A DNA stretch of 64,000 nt from Sclerurus mexicanus. Taxonomy: Eukaryota; Chordata; Aves; Passeriformes; Furnariidae. Shown here piece by piece: positions 49,901-61,237 of the stretch. The stretch covers positions 1,276,462 through 1,340,461 of the forward strand of contig VWZF01004740.1 of the NCBI GenBank assembly GCA_013396755.1. Direction: 5' to 3'. The notes under the pieces were generated by a model. The model was not told the origin of the DNA. It did no database searches and worked only from the letters and a program-made list of their open reading frames with translations. How positions within the stretch are numbered: position 1 is the stretch's first letter; every line of letters begins with the position of its first letter. Position numbers and translations under genes: made by a program.

Positions 49901-52900
49901 AATTGAACATTGACACTCGGCCACAGATGAGCAGTTCCCATTATTTACTGGTGTATAAACATTCCCGAGCCAGTGTAGAGAAGTCATTAAAATCCCCACA
50001 TCCCTGGATAGAAATGCCTAAGAGTATTAACAAGAAAAGGCAGCCCTTCTTCCCTCTCTCCCCCTGTTAAATCCTGCCAGAGGGGCCAGCAGGTGATGGT
50101 GTGCCCTTGGCTGTGTCTTCAGGGCTGCAGTTTGGAAAGGGTCAGGCAGGATCACAGCTGGCCACGGGTTTTTGGTGGTGAGCACCATCTTCTGCATGTG
50201 TTGGCTCTGCTCTGTATCCCAGCATGTCCTCTGGAGAGCCCCCAGTTCAGGTTTTTCCCAGCTATTGAGCAACCCTGGGAGGAATCACCGTGTGAAATGC
50301 CACTTGCAATGCAATGACAGTTTTGGTTGACTCCATGACCTTCCTGGCTCCTTTTGCCCTATCCAGAACTATTGTGGCACGGGTTGACAAGGAGCTAGTG
50401 CATCTCCATCCAGAAGCAGACACATTTCTACAGTGAAACAGCTGCTCCTGTTCCTGCAGCTGCATGTCCCCAAAGTTTGTGTCAGCAGTCGCACAGTATT
50501 TAAAATAATGATGTACTGCCTGGGAGTTATTCTGGGGTCTAAACTACCAGTTCATGGTCCTGTGCTGGACGTACAAGGTCAGATATATGGATGGCATAGT
50601 TGCAAAGGCTATTTGAAAAAAGTATTGAAATATGCGGTACTTGATTTGCTGAGATTTTTCCCTTTTTTGTCAAATGCTGCCAATTCCCTTCCCCTTCCCA
50701 ACCTTTCCCATGTGCATTTTCTCCTTTTACATTTCAATCCCTGGAAGGAATGTAACACATTAAGCCCTGAGCTGGGGAGGGGTTCAGAAAAGCAGAGCCA
50801 TAAAAGTGCAGGAAATGGCATCTTTCCCATCCCCAGGGTGACAGCAAGAACCATTCTGACAGACAGGATCAGATCACCTAGCATTTGGCGATCTCTTCCC
50901 ACTAAGCAACTAATTTTGAAGAGGGACTGTCCACAGTGGAAGGAAGGTAGAGACTCCTTGAGGCCTGACATAGCAGCAGAGGATGAAAGTAAAGTTCTCG
51001 CTCCCGTCAACGCTCTTGTCACCCTCTGGGACACCTTGCACCAGCTCCTGCTACGGCCTGGGCTGTCCTCCCACACCCTTCATTCTCCTTGGAAAACATA
51101 TACGTCACATTTGTTCAGATTCCAAACACATTTTTTTTAATCCGTCAGCACTGCAAGTTCACTCCAGCACCTAAAAACCACACTGTGTCCTGTCTGCTTT
51201 ATCTATCATCGCTGTCCGTAAAGGTGGGAAGGCAGAGCCCAGCTGAAGTGGTTATTGATGTCATGTGAGCCCAGAAGCAGCATCTGCTGCTGTGCCTGGT
51301 GAGCCTGAAAAAGACAAAGCCTCGGTTATGTTGAACAAATGCCCTGGTAGAGTAAACAAATGTTTCTACTGTGCAGGACATGCCCCAGCTTGGAGAAAAG
51401 GGTCAAGGAAGGCTTATACAGGGTTCTTAATCCTCCAAGTTTTCCAAAGGGACCCTCTAACCAACTTCTCCTCAGATGTCCTTCACCACTCTCATCCCCA
51501 GTCTGTCAGCATACTTAGCCTCATGGATGCTGCTGTAGGAGACTCACAGCCCGACCAGCCTCTGCCTTCTGCCAGAGCACACAGCTTTGGGCATGGAGAG
51601 AACATCCACGGGAAGCCTTGACCTGTGAACCTGCACTGCTCCCCGGGGATGCAGGGTAGATAACAGCACGAGCCCCAGTTCATTACCAGGAGGAGACTGA
51701 GCACCAAGGACAGCGTCTCTAACTGCGCTCTGTCCTCAGACCTATGACGTGGAGCAGCGATGGGAGGAGGGGAAGGCAAGTTCACCTCCATGCAGCCCTT
51801 CAGAGCTGTCTGCTGCATGGTCCTGGCAGTGGCTGCCTGAGAATGCCCTGGAAGCTCCTTGTCCTGGCATGCCCAGCTCTGTCAGCAGTACTGTCAAGCC
51901 TGACCTGTCTCTGCAGAGCCCCATGGGATCTGTCTCTGCCTGGGGTCCTCCAGTCCTGCTGTGGGTGCTCCTTGCCCTTGGACAGAGATCTGTCTGAGGT
52001 AGATTTTGCAAATGCCAAGAGCATGAGTTTTCTCAGAAATGAGCTTCTGAACACCTTGGGATAATACTTTTCTCCATTTGTATCTGTTTTCCCTCTGATG
52101 TAGCCCAGAAGAGCAGTCTCCTTGGAGAGTGACACTCCTTGTCTTTGGCATTGCCTGAGGCAAGGAGTGACCAGCCCTTTGCACAGGGAAGAGGCAGGCA
52201 GAGAACTCCCTCCTGACTTCCCCTGCTGCTCCAGCCTGCAGTCACAAACCCACCCTCCAACACAGGAGCAGGCAGCACAGACCCTGCAAAGGGGCTTTGA
52301 GACAGCACAGGGGTGTTTGTAAAGGGCTGTGGATGTGCTGAGGCTCATCTCTCTGAGAGCACAGCCATCCTTGCAAGGTTTGGGATCCTGGGCCAGAGCT
52401 GGAATTGTCTCCTTGTCTCCCAGAGCTAAATCCTGCACTGAGGGCTGCATGATCAAACGCTCATTTGCTGTGGCAGCTTGGCCCCCCAGGCTCTGGGCTC
52501 ATGAGGACTCTGTAAATAATAGGTTTTATTAGTTTGCCAGTTAAACTGAAATACCAGAAGGGATAAAAAACATCTTGAATAAAACATTGCATCTCCTGTT
52601 TAAGTTTGGAATCCCATGACAGTAGACCTCAAAAAAAATGTCTCTTCAAAGTGGAAAATAGGGGCTGCTTCCTCCCAAAACACTGGTGCAGGACATTTTG
52701 CCCTTTTCAGCATGTGGACTGAGGGTGGTTTTTCCTGGACAAAGTCATTCACCATGAATTTGAAATGGCTTTCTCACCAGCAGAGCCTGTGCTGCTGATA
52801 AATATGGTGTTTGCTTGAAAAGCAATGCTCTCCCTTTGCTGTCCAACACCAACAACATGCTTCATTCTTATCCTTGGTCCAAGGAAAAGACTCAGTACTA

Positions 52901-54419
52901 GTTACAAAAGGAAACAACTGCACATAAAGGAGAAGACCAGGGAGGACAGCTGCTTGGATGCTCCCGGTGAATGCAACTTCCTGGAAGGTGTCCCCAGACA
53001 GCATCATAACGGGATGTTGTGATTCCCTGACATTGCTCAGACCATCTCCATCTCCTCAAGTGCCAGTCCTCCTCCAGTCTTTCAGTTCTTGGGTAGCAGA
53101 AGGGGTGGCCAAAACAAATTAGTCCTGTGAATTCCCCCACATACCACTTCACATCCTATGTCTTGAGGGGGAGCTGAGAGCACATATATGAACCCCGGGT
53201 TTTCTGCGATCTGCTCATGACCAGAATCCTTGACAATTACATCCTCCCTGCAGCCACTCTTGCACCTTTCCCAACTTTGGTTTCATCTGGTTCCCTCAAG
53301 AACTTCTGGAACAATCCAGTGGCTTGCGTTGAAGCTTAAAGAGTTCTCTCCACCTTCACTGCTGCTTTGATATTCATTATTTACTCTTTTGACATGTGCC
53401 TCCTGTACACTCTGCCATCCCAGAGCTGACTTCTTTGCATGCAGTAAAGGAAACATAATCTGCAGCTGCTCTGTTATAGGGAAATGCCATCTTGGAGCTT
53501 CGATGCCTGCAGCTGGCTCCTTGTGGCTTTCAGGCTGCTCAGATCTCATGCGTGAGGGCTGAAGGTGATCATTGCAGGAATCAGCAAGGGAGAGAGCCTT
53601 GAAAAACCACCCAGGTGTGCTGCTGTTGTTGATCACTTGTACTCCAGCAGCGCTCCCAGTCCCCACCGAGACTGGTCCTGGCTATTCAGCACAGAGTGTG
53701 ACCAGGGAACGGGTCTCTCCCTACCCTGCTGGGCTGAACAAATGAGGCAGTGGTACCAGCATGCTGCAGATGGAGAGCAGAGAAGTGATTTGCCCATGCA
53801 AAGGCTGTGACAGAGCCAGGAGTGAGAGAGAGTCAGCTGTCTGCTGTCCCATTCCACTACCGGGGATGGTCCTGCTCCAGTCCAGAGGGGAGGCACCAAA
53901 TCCCCGTTTGTCATCAGTGCTGCCAGATCCCTGGAAGATGCAGGACCAGGTGCCTCTGGGGACCAGCTCCTGCAACCCAGCCTATAATCAGACGATGAAA
54001 AACAATTATTGGTACCTCATGTAAATTTAGCAAAGTTTGTTCCAGTCAATTCTCATCCAAAACTCACCAAGAAGGAATCTGTTATTCCTCTTTGCAAGTC
54101 GGATGCTGGCAGCGAAAAGAAATGCCCAAGTGCAGCTTGGCAAACCGTGAAGGTAGAGAGTGACAGGCTGGAAGCCCACGACCATGAGCTCCTACCCACG
54201 CACCCTCCTTGCTGGTTTTGCGGGACAGCAGTCCCAACAGGTGGGAAAAGACCCTCTCCCCGGCTGCATCTCCCTGTCAGCTCAGCCCAGCGGGACCTGA
54301 CGCTTGGCGTATTTTAGCAATAATTACCCACTCTTTCTTTTTTTAGACAAACACCCCAACTGTTGTGCACGAAAAAAAAAATATTAAAAAAAAAGGACAG
54401 CAAGTATTAAGAGAAATCA
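46978..54419. other. Intergenic region upstream of GABRG4, no gene recognised
   Basis: No repeat family or known exon was recognised. The longest plus-strand open frame outside the CpG island is here (235 codons, 50433-51140). It has a leucine-rich start but no recognisable domain. Minus-strand frames reach 218 codons (51800-52456). All are treated as unproven. Confidence 0.55.
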
Positions 54420-55235
54420 AACGCCTTGTTACGCAGAGGGGGAGCGAGCGCTCCTCGCACCAGCTGACGGTGCTCGCTCCCCGGCAGCGCGGCTCCGGCA
54501 GATGCGCGGGTGCCTCTCGGTGCGCCCCCCCGCCGGCGCTCAGCCCCGGGGGTNCGGGCCGGTCCTGCGCGCCAGGTGAGCCCCCACACCCCCGCCCCGG
54601 GACCCTTGCCCTGCCCGCCTCAGTTTACCCGTCGGGGCAATGGGAAGGGAGGGGGTTGATGCGCAGCAGCTCTCCCCATGGCCCCCCTTCGCCGGCTTCA
54701 GCGGGGGTGTGGGCACCTCCGTGCCCCCAGACGTTCTTTACAGCCGGCCCCCAGGCAGGATCGGGTCCGGTCGCGACAGCACCTAATGCCTGCATGTCCT
54801 TTGCACCCCGGGTTCCCCTTCGCATGCGGGAATCGAGAGGGCATCCCGTTTTCCACCCCGCCATCACCTCGCCGGCTGATTGCTGCCGGGGGCTGAGCCC
54901 CTTCTGGGGGTGTCCAGAGCAGGACCAGAGGAAGCTCGGCACCCCCTGGGAGCTCCATCCATCACCGGGGCATTTCGACGTGGAGTCGGGTTGGGTGGGA
55001 AGGAGCTTGCGTCCCCTTCCCTGCACTCCAGCCCCTGGCACCCTGAAGCCCCCGCAGGGCTTGCAGCCTGACAGGAGGAGGGCAGCGCGGGCTCCTGCCT
55101 TGCTCTACAGGTTGGCCCCGGGTCTGAGCTCTGGGTGCCGGCTCGGAGCCCGATGCCACCCCGAAGCCCCCGGTGCACGGGGCAGGGGCTGGCAGGTGAC
55201 ACCTCTCTCAGGGCCGGCAGTTCGTAGCGCTTTTC
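54420..55235 (+). promoter_or_regulatory. GABRG4: CpG island, probable GABRG4 promoter and first-exon region
   Basis: CpG dinucleotides jump from near-absent to roughly 4-11 per 60 bases between 54.42 and 54.60 kb. They stay elevated to about 55.23 kb, and the sequence is strongly GC-rich. An A-rich stretch (54370-54400) lies immediately upstream. The island sits about 4.6-5.4 kb before the first certain GABRG4 exon, in the position expected for its promoter. It contains an ambiguous base at 54554. The long open frame through it (54365-55240) is attributed to GC richness and not to coding. Confidence 0.6.
54502..54575 (+). CDS. Candidate GABRG4 first coding exon (weak)
   Basis: An ATG at 54502 opens 24 codons, beginning MRGCLSVRPPAGAQPR, plus two bases (AG). 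It ends at a good donor, 'gccag|gtgagc' at 54576. The two left-over bases match the phase needed by the exon at 59850, and joining would create an Arg before Cys. The peptide is Arg/Pro-rich and lacks the hydrophobic core expected of a signal peptide, and one codon contains an N. The match could be chance (1 in 3 for phase). Alternatively the donor is real but belongs to a 5' UTR exon. Confidence 0.2.
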
Positions 55236-58200
55236 TGTAAACAGCAATGAAAGGGCCCACGCATAAGGGAGTTTCAAGTTTCTTTTTCCTTTTTTTTTTT
55301 ACAATTCCTAGCCCTGCTGATGAGTTTAATGGCTAGATGGGGAAAGAACATGTTGTCAGCAGATTGTTACCCCCAGGGCTTGGGGGAAGAGGGATTTTAC
55401 TGGCTGAAGCTAATTGGCAGAATAAGCCGCCTTAAAGCCGATCAAATCCCATTACAGATGCAGTCAGGGACAGGGAGCATGAATCCTGCTCCTAATGGTC
55501 TGCTCTGCCAAGGCTTCCCGAGCAGAAATTCCATCCCTGCCACGCTCCTCCGGGGCTTGGCCTTCCCAGGGTCGGGGCAGTGAGAGCTGCCCCACAGCTC
55601 ATGCCCAGACACCCAGTCTCTCCTGTGCATTCACACAAAGCCCCCGGCAAAAGAGTGGTGCTGGGGAGCATTTGAGGACCGAGAAGGGTATGGATCCATG
55701 GTGGTCCTGGTTCCTGTGCCCTACCGATCCCTGCAGCACATTGCCACGAGCCCTGCATTTTGAGAGGGTGAGTTGTAAGCTGCAGGATCACATGGAGGAG
55801 CAATTAAGTCATGTATTCACATATCCCTGAGCGTGAAGGTTCACCCCACAGCTGGCCCAGCTTCCCTTCTGCCCAGTCCCTCATGTCTGCCTCTTCCCTG
55901 AGCCTTGCTTTGCCAGGAGCAGTGGCTGTGAATGCTGGAGGAGTGGGCATGATGGAGTGGGAGAGAAATCCTGTGAGAGGAGAGAAGGAGCAAGGGTCTT
56001 GTTCTGCTTTCACTGCATTTTTCCTGGATGCAGCTTGTGGAGGGTGAATCTTCTCTGCCCTACACTTCTTGGTGGGTTCTGGGGTGAGGAGCACAGTTCA
56101 GGTGCTGTGTGTGTGAGGGCTCTTCTGGTAAAAGCAGCAAGACTCAGCCTCTGGCACCGGAGCAGGCTGGGTGCTTTGTGCCAGGTGACTCAGCACTCCC
56201 CAGACGGTCCCACCAGCACCGAGCCTAATTCAACAGCGTTTCCCAGGGCACTGCCTCCACTGGGTCCAAGGCACCCAACTTTGAGCCCTGAAGGCAAGAT
56301 CCCTGCACAGCATCACACCACAGGAAAGCTGGGCTTGGCAGGTGGTTGAAACTGTGCAGACTTGACCATTAGGGCTTCATGGAGTGTGCTGTAAAAAGAG
56401 AGGTACAAAGATGTGTGAAATTGGTAGGGAACAGTTGAGTGAGCCCCCTTAAATCCTCTGCCGCCTTCTAATTTAGAGTAGTCTGCCTGAATGTCCCTGT
56501 GCCGACGACCCTAGGAGGCACTGGGATGGGTGACTAGAAGGACACATTAGCATGTGGTAATTAGAATTGACCACAGTGCTTTTCAACCAAGGGAAATGTT
56601 GTTCTTGCATTTTGCTGCTGTCTGTTCCTCGGGAGAAGGAGAGGCTTTCAGCTATGTTTGCAGAGGGGCTGGAGACAGACCCAGAATCAGCATCTGCACT
56701 GGGAGGCTCCTGCCTCAGGGTGACCACCAGCTTGCAAACAGTAGTGAGTGTGCATCCTAGTCAAGCACCATCAGCTGTTCTACCAGGCAAGGAGCAGAAG
56801 TGTCTTCAGGGGCCCATGGCACATGTTGCTTTTCCCCTCCTCCTGCCAAGGGAAACATTGTCAGACAGTTTGGGCACTGAGGGAGGGAGCCAGCCACCAG
56901 CATTTTGGGTGAGTTTGACCAACAGTGTGTTAGGAAACCTCAGCAAAACAGGTGTCTGCTTGAGTAAAAGAGAATTAGGGCGGCAAGGCAGAGCACTGTC
57001 CTGCTGTAATGCCACGGGTTGCCCAAGGAGGGTTGTCCAACCCCATCCATATATGTGAGCACATCCAAAAGGACACCTCGCTGCCGTGCAAGTCTCCTGC
57101 TCTGGGCACCAGCAGGAGCTGCCACAGCCCCAACTGCATCTGTCAGACCAGGGATTTCCTTGCACAGTCCCCAGTTCTGCCCTGCTGCCACCCCTCAGAC
57201 CAGCTGCTGCCCACACTCTGGCTGTGTCCCAGCCCCAGGGCCCCCACAGGAGGGCTGTGAGGAGAGTATTTTGACGTTTCAACAAGCAGAGGTGAGGAAA
57301 GATGGCTCTGCCTTTCCTCCTGGCTGCACAGAGACATATGAGAACTGGCTGTCCCCTGTCACCAAGCCAGTCACTTTGTGCCTGGAGATGGAGCTGCCAG
57401 GCCAGCAAGTGTTCGCAGCACATTGGGGATCACTGCAGGTCTGCACTGTGACATTTCCATTAGCAGCTGGAGGGGGGGATGCACTTGTCACCTTAATACC
57501 TCTCCTCTGCAATAGATCTTGGACTCTTTGCTTCTCGATTTAAAGTGGGGCCACCAGGAAGAGACTGGGGAAGAGGCAATGGTTTGCATAGGGTGGCATG
57601 AGAATCACACTCTGGACCATCAAGGGCTGGTGTGTGCACAGACACTCAGCAAAAGCATATTTTCTCCAGAAAAAACTGGCTTGCTTATGCTAAGATGGCT
57701 TAGTATGGTTTAGTCGACTGGGATTAGCTGCATTAGCAAAATACATATTTTTGGTAGTGTCACTGCATCTGTAATAGGGATGTGGCTCCCTGGAAATGCT
57801 ACCCCAAGCCTTAGGGTGTTAATCAGTGAAACTAGGTGGGGGGAAACCAGAAGACTGAGGGCAGAGGAAGCTGCCTGGGCTTATTCAGCCCCCAAAGGGA
57901 TGTTCTGGACAACACTGTAGCCTTATGCCTCGGAAGAACTGCATTTTTGGCAGATCAGTGGGACACACTGCGTTCAGTGCCAGCAGGTAACTGGGCTGAC
58001 TTCACGTAGGGTCAAGGGAACACTGAGAAGGTTTTGGTGTAGCTGTCCCCACTTTGCCGGAGGCAGCCTCCATCACCCAGAACACTGGCAGCAAGGGAAG
58101 GCACTCAGGGTTGCGCTTCCCTGCCCTGAGCTGCGCCGCGGGCACGTGTCCCTCTTTGCTTCCCGCAGGAGTGGGGCCAGCCCCAGATTTCGGCTCTGGG

Positions 58201-59849
58201 CAGCTTTCGGGTGGGCGCAGCGTGGTCCCCCTGTGCCTTCTGCAGCTGCCGGATGACACGGAGCTCGTCTGGTCCGGCTGTGCTTCGGAGAGAACGCCAC
58301 AGCGAGAGCCAGGCGAGCCCTCGCTGCCGCTGCTCGGATGGGGAAGCGCATCCTGACAGCGTTGCTTAACACTCCTTAAGCATCGTTAGAAAGTGCAGCG
58401 CAATCAGACAGGAAACAAGGAGCTGATGTACCAACACCTAATGTGCGGCGGCAGGCAGCCAGCTGCGCGCAGCCCAGCCCTTGTCGGGGGACGCATCCCG
58501 GCGCCTGCAAGCTGGGCACACGCAAAGAGTTCTAAAGTGATTGTGAAAGCAAGTTTCATCTGGGGCTTTGAAAGAGGACCATCTGATAAATTAGCCGCAA
58601 CATGTCAATTTAATGCTTTTTTCCCCCAGCCCCCTTCAAGTACCTTTGCCAGGCTGTGCCTCCCCGGGCGCTGGAGGGAGATGTGTTTCCGTGGTGCCTC
58701 GTTGCACCTCGGAGCTGCGAGGCTCCAGCTGGGAAGTGTCAACACAGTGGCAGCTCCCGCTGCGAGACCCTTTCTGGCGCTGGAGCAGGTGACACGCTGA
58801 CATGGCAGACGTCGAGGGGGGTGTGCCGGGTGTGGGATTGCTCGGCATCCTCTCCCACATATGGCTGTGTCATTCCGAAGACAATCTTGTGAATGAGCTG
58901 CCCGGAGCAGCGGCAGGTGGTTAGAGTTTCCCAGGTGACCATGTGGACATGATCTAATTAGACGGTTAGGAAAACTCCTTTAGGAAAAGGGAGGAGTAAG
59001 AAAGGTTTAGAGAGGGCAGATTTAAAAGGCGGTGAGAGAAGCTGGTGCTAAGTGGATAATGTCCAAAGGAAGATACAAGCTTTCCTTGTCTGGCTCGGGA
59101 CTGGAAGATCGAGAAGATGGAGCATCTTTAAATGGGAGCTAACGCCGAAGGCTGGGGAGGAAGGGTTGGTGAGTGCAGGGAATGGGTTGTGGCAGGTCTT
59201 GGCCTGAAGGCAGAGTAGTTTGCATAAGGCTTTAATTTCTGAGGAACTGTGTAGGGCAGATGGCTGGGTTCCTGGCATGCCAGACACGCATGCTGCCTGC
59301 TTGGTAGTTTTAGGACCTCTTTTCTCTGAAATGCTTTCATTCTAAATGCTCCCCCAAAACACTGTTTTGTCACTGTCTTCTTCCTCAGAGGAAGCCTGCT
59401 TCAGGTGTCAGCAGCAAACAGAGCGCCTGAGGTATCTGAGGTAAACAGGCAGCTCCACAAGCAAAAGCTGCTGGCAGCAGAGAAGGGCGAGGAGTGGGAA
59501 GAGCAGGAAGGCAGGGAAGAGCAGGGACTGAATCCCACACCTCAGGGATGAGCAGTGTCTCCAAAGGGAGCTGAGGAGGATGTGAAACACCCTATTCCTG
59601 CTGGTCTTTATCACTGGTGCCAAGGCCCTTGTATGTCTGGGGGCCCTGAAGTGAGCAAAGATGCCAGGTGAGTTGTGTCTTCTTAGCAGTGTGGCCAAGA
59701 GGAAATCCGTGAGCTCCTTATGCTCTGCCTTTGAGCTGCCCTGCATCTTTCTCCCTTAGCATCTCTGAAACACAGCTGTGCCCCTGCTCCCAAAGAGCAC
59801 CAGAGAACTGCCACAGCCACATCTCTGTCCTTTTGTGTCTCCACTCCAG
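55236..59849 (+). other. GABRG4: Probable GABRG4 intron 1
   Basis: This is the sequence between the CpG island and the first certain GABRG4 exon, ending in 'tgtctccactccag'. A second CpG-rich patch lies at about 58.11-58.53 kb. No signal-peptide exon with the required phase was recognised here. The donor 'gccag|gtgagt' at 59668 has an open upstream frame in the right phase from 59633, but the encoded peptide is not hydrophobic. Confidence 0.5.
58110..58530. promoter_or_regulatory. Secondary CpG-rich patch
   Basis: CpG and GC content are raised again here (for example gctgcgccgcgggcacgtg, with an E-box CACGTG at about 58143). It may be an alternative promoter, an intronic enhancer or a decayed island shoulder. 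Confidence 0.35.
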
Positions 59850-59998
59850 GTGCGAAAGCACAGAGGAATATGATTATGATTACCTCAGCATCAATAAAAC
59901 CTGGGTCCTCACCCCCAAGGCACAGGAGACTGATGCCACACAGATCCTCAACTCGCTGCTGAAGAACTACGACAACAAGCTGAGGCCTGACATTGGCA
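59850..59998 (+). CDS. GABRG4: GABA-A receptor gamma-4 (gamma/epsilon-type) subunit, exon 2
   Basis: This exon encodes the mature N-terminal extracellular segment. Its first base completes a codon. It then gives 49 codons, CESTEEYDYDYLSINKTWVL, then TPKAQETDATQILNSLLKNY, then DNKLRPDIG, and ends with the first base of an Ile codon. The 'NKTWVLTPK' and 'ILN-LL-YDNKLRPDIG' blocks are characteristic of gamma subunits, and gamma2 is closely similar. N-K-T is a potential N-glycosylation site. The acidic Tyr-rich start is not gamma1-3-like. The borders are 'ctccag|G' and 'GGCA|gtaagt'. Avian gamma4 is favoured because of the GABRA3 neighbour. The mammalian counterpart in this position is GABRE. Confidence 0.93.
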
Positions 59999-60200
59999 GT
60001 AAGTGTCCCCTGAAGCTCCCTGTGGCCACGGGTGGTGACCTGGCCTGCCTGTATCTTGTGTTTCCTATGTTTCTGTGACTGCTGGAGTTGGGATTTCCAT
60101 TGTGGTAGAGCCCTGCTGATGCCACATGCTCCCCTTGTCCTCAGCGCTCCACAAATGATCTGGCTTCAGCTCATCCACACCTGTTTTATTTTCTTTGCAG
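59999..60200 (+). other. GABRG4: GABRG4 intron 2 (202 bp)
   Basis: This short intron runs from 'gtaagt' to 'ttttctttgcag' and has a good polypyrimidine tract. Confidence 0.93.
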
Positions 60201-60268
60201 TCAAGCCCACGTTTATTGATGTGGATATATACGTGAACAGTATCGGGCCAGTGTCTGTCATCCAGATG
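60201..60268 (+). CDS. GABRG4: GABA-A receptor gamma-4 subunit, 68-bp exon 3
   Basis: The exon completes the Ile codon and adds 22 residues, KPTFIDVDIYVNSIGPVSVI-QM, at the first beta strand of the ligand-binding domain. 'YVNSIGPV' is a gamma-subunit hallmark, where alpha subunits have TSFGPVSD and beta subunits differ again. The 68-bp size is conserved throughout the GABA-A family, and it ends in phase 0 with donor 'ATG|gtgagt'. The next, conserved 221-bp exon should begin with EYTIDIFF-like sequence and was not found before the window end. Confidence 0.95.
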
Positions 60269-61011
60269 GTGAGTGGTCGCGTTGCTGCAGGGTCGCGGTG
60301 TCACCAGAGCTGAGCGTGGGAGGGGGCTGGCCCAGTGCTGCTGGCAGGTCATGTTGTGGTGGCCAGACATGGTGTGAAGGTGGTGTTGTCATGAGAAGAG
60401 GTTTCCCTTCCCTTGGGAAGAGCTGCTCTGACCTGCTGGTAGCTGAAAAGACTTGACCACTGTCACTGGTTAGGAGCAAGATCCTCAAGGGCTCTCTGTG
60501 AGCTCAGCAACCTTACCGTGCTCATGAGATCAGGGAGAAAGATGATTATGCACTTTGGTCTTCACTGGCAGTGTGTGGGCAGACACCTCTGCCCGGTGGT
60601 TTTGCCGTCTCCTCCATGGGAAGTGCACAAGGATACGTGGGGCAAGTTGCACCACCCTGGTGGAACCAGGACAATGGTGGCTGCAGTAGGGGCAATGTGC
60701 TTCCAGGAGGACTGAGATAGGTACCTGGAGATGGTTTCCATGGCAGGGGTCTGATGGTGTGGAGCTTGGGTGCCCAGGCCTGGCCTGTGCTGCTGGGGAA
60801 GGGGAAAGCAGAGTGCCTCAGGTCCAATGTCTCTTCTTCATAGCCTTAGAGTGATGCCACCACAACTGTGATGATTTCTGCTCATAGCTCAGGACGCAGT
60901 TGTACTGGGAGCTGTGGAAACACTTAACAGAGACACTGTTTAATCTGGTAAGCCTCCAGGCCATGCACTGGAGAGGAACTGTCAAGTATTTATTTTTCAC
61001 AGAAAACTTCC

Positions 61012-61029
61012 ATTATTATTATTATTATT
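61012..61029. repeat. (ATT)n microsatellite
   Basis: Six perfect ATT units are followed by a T run in GABRG4 intron 3. Confidence 0.93.
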
Positions 61030-61220
61030 TTTTTCCCTGTGAAGTTGTTTTTTTCTCTTTTCTAGCAAGGAAAAAACCTGATTGCTGTCAGGTTTTTAAA
61101 GACTTCTTTGGTCCACTGGGCAGTGGAAGGACAAAGGAGTGGTACAGCCAAGACAATTTGTTTTTTCTTGAGTCTCTCAATGCAAAACAGATAAGGAACA
61201 AACCCAGCCCCCTTAAACTG

Positions 61221-61237
61221 AAAAAAAAAAAAAAAAA
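61221..61237. repeat. Poly-A run (A17)
   Basis: Seventeen consecutive As follow 'ccttaaactg'. No target-site duplication or retroelement body could be assigned. Confidence 0.93.

Noticed and set aside
51800..52456. 218-codon minus-strand open frame
   Set aside because: There is no recognisable motif and several overlapping frames cover the same DNA. It is best explained by chance in GC-moderate sequence.
54365..55240. 291-codon open frame on the plus strand
   Set aside because: It runs through a CpG island where stop codons are rare, includes an N and begins in an A-rich tract. It has no domain resemblance and its frame does not match the GABRG4 exon phase.
58681..58788. ATG-opened segment ending near gcag|gtgaca considered as a GABRG4 first exon
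   Set aside because: The phase (0) is incompatible with the exon at 59850 and the donor is weak.
59633..59667. Phase-compatible exon ending at a good donor (59668) just before GABRG4 exon 2
   Set aside because: The encoded peptide (MSGGPEVSKDA) is not a signal peptide, the upstream frame has a stop at 59549, and the intron left would be only 182 bp. It was not convincing enough to annotate.
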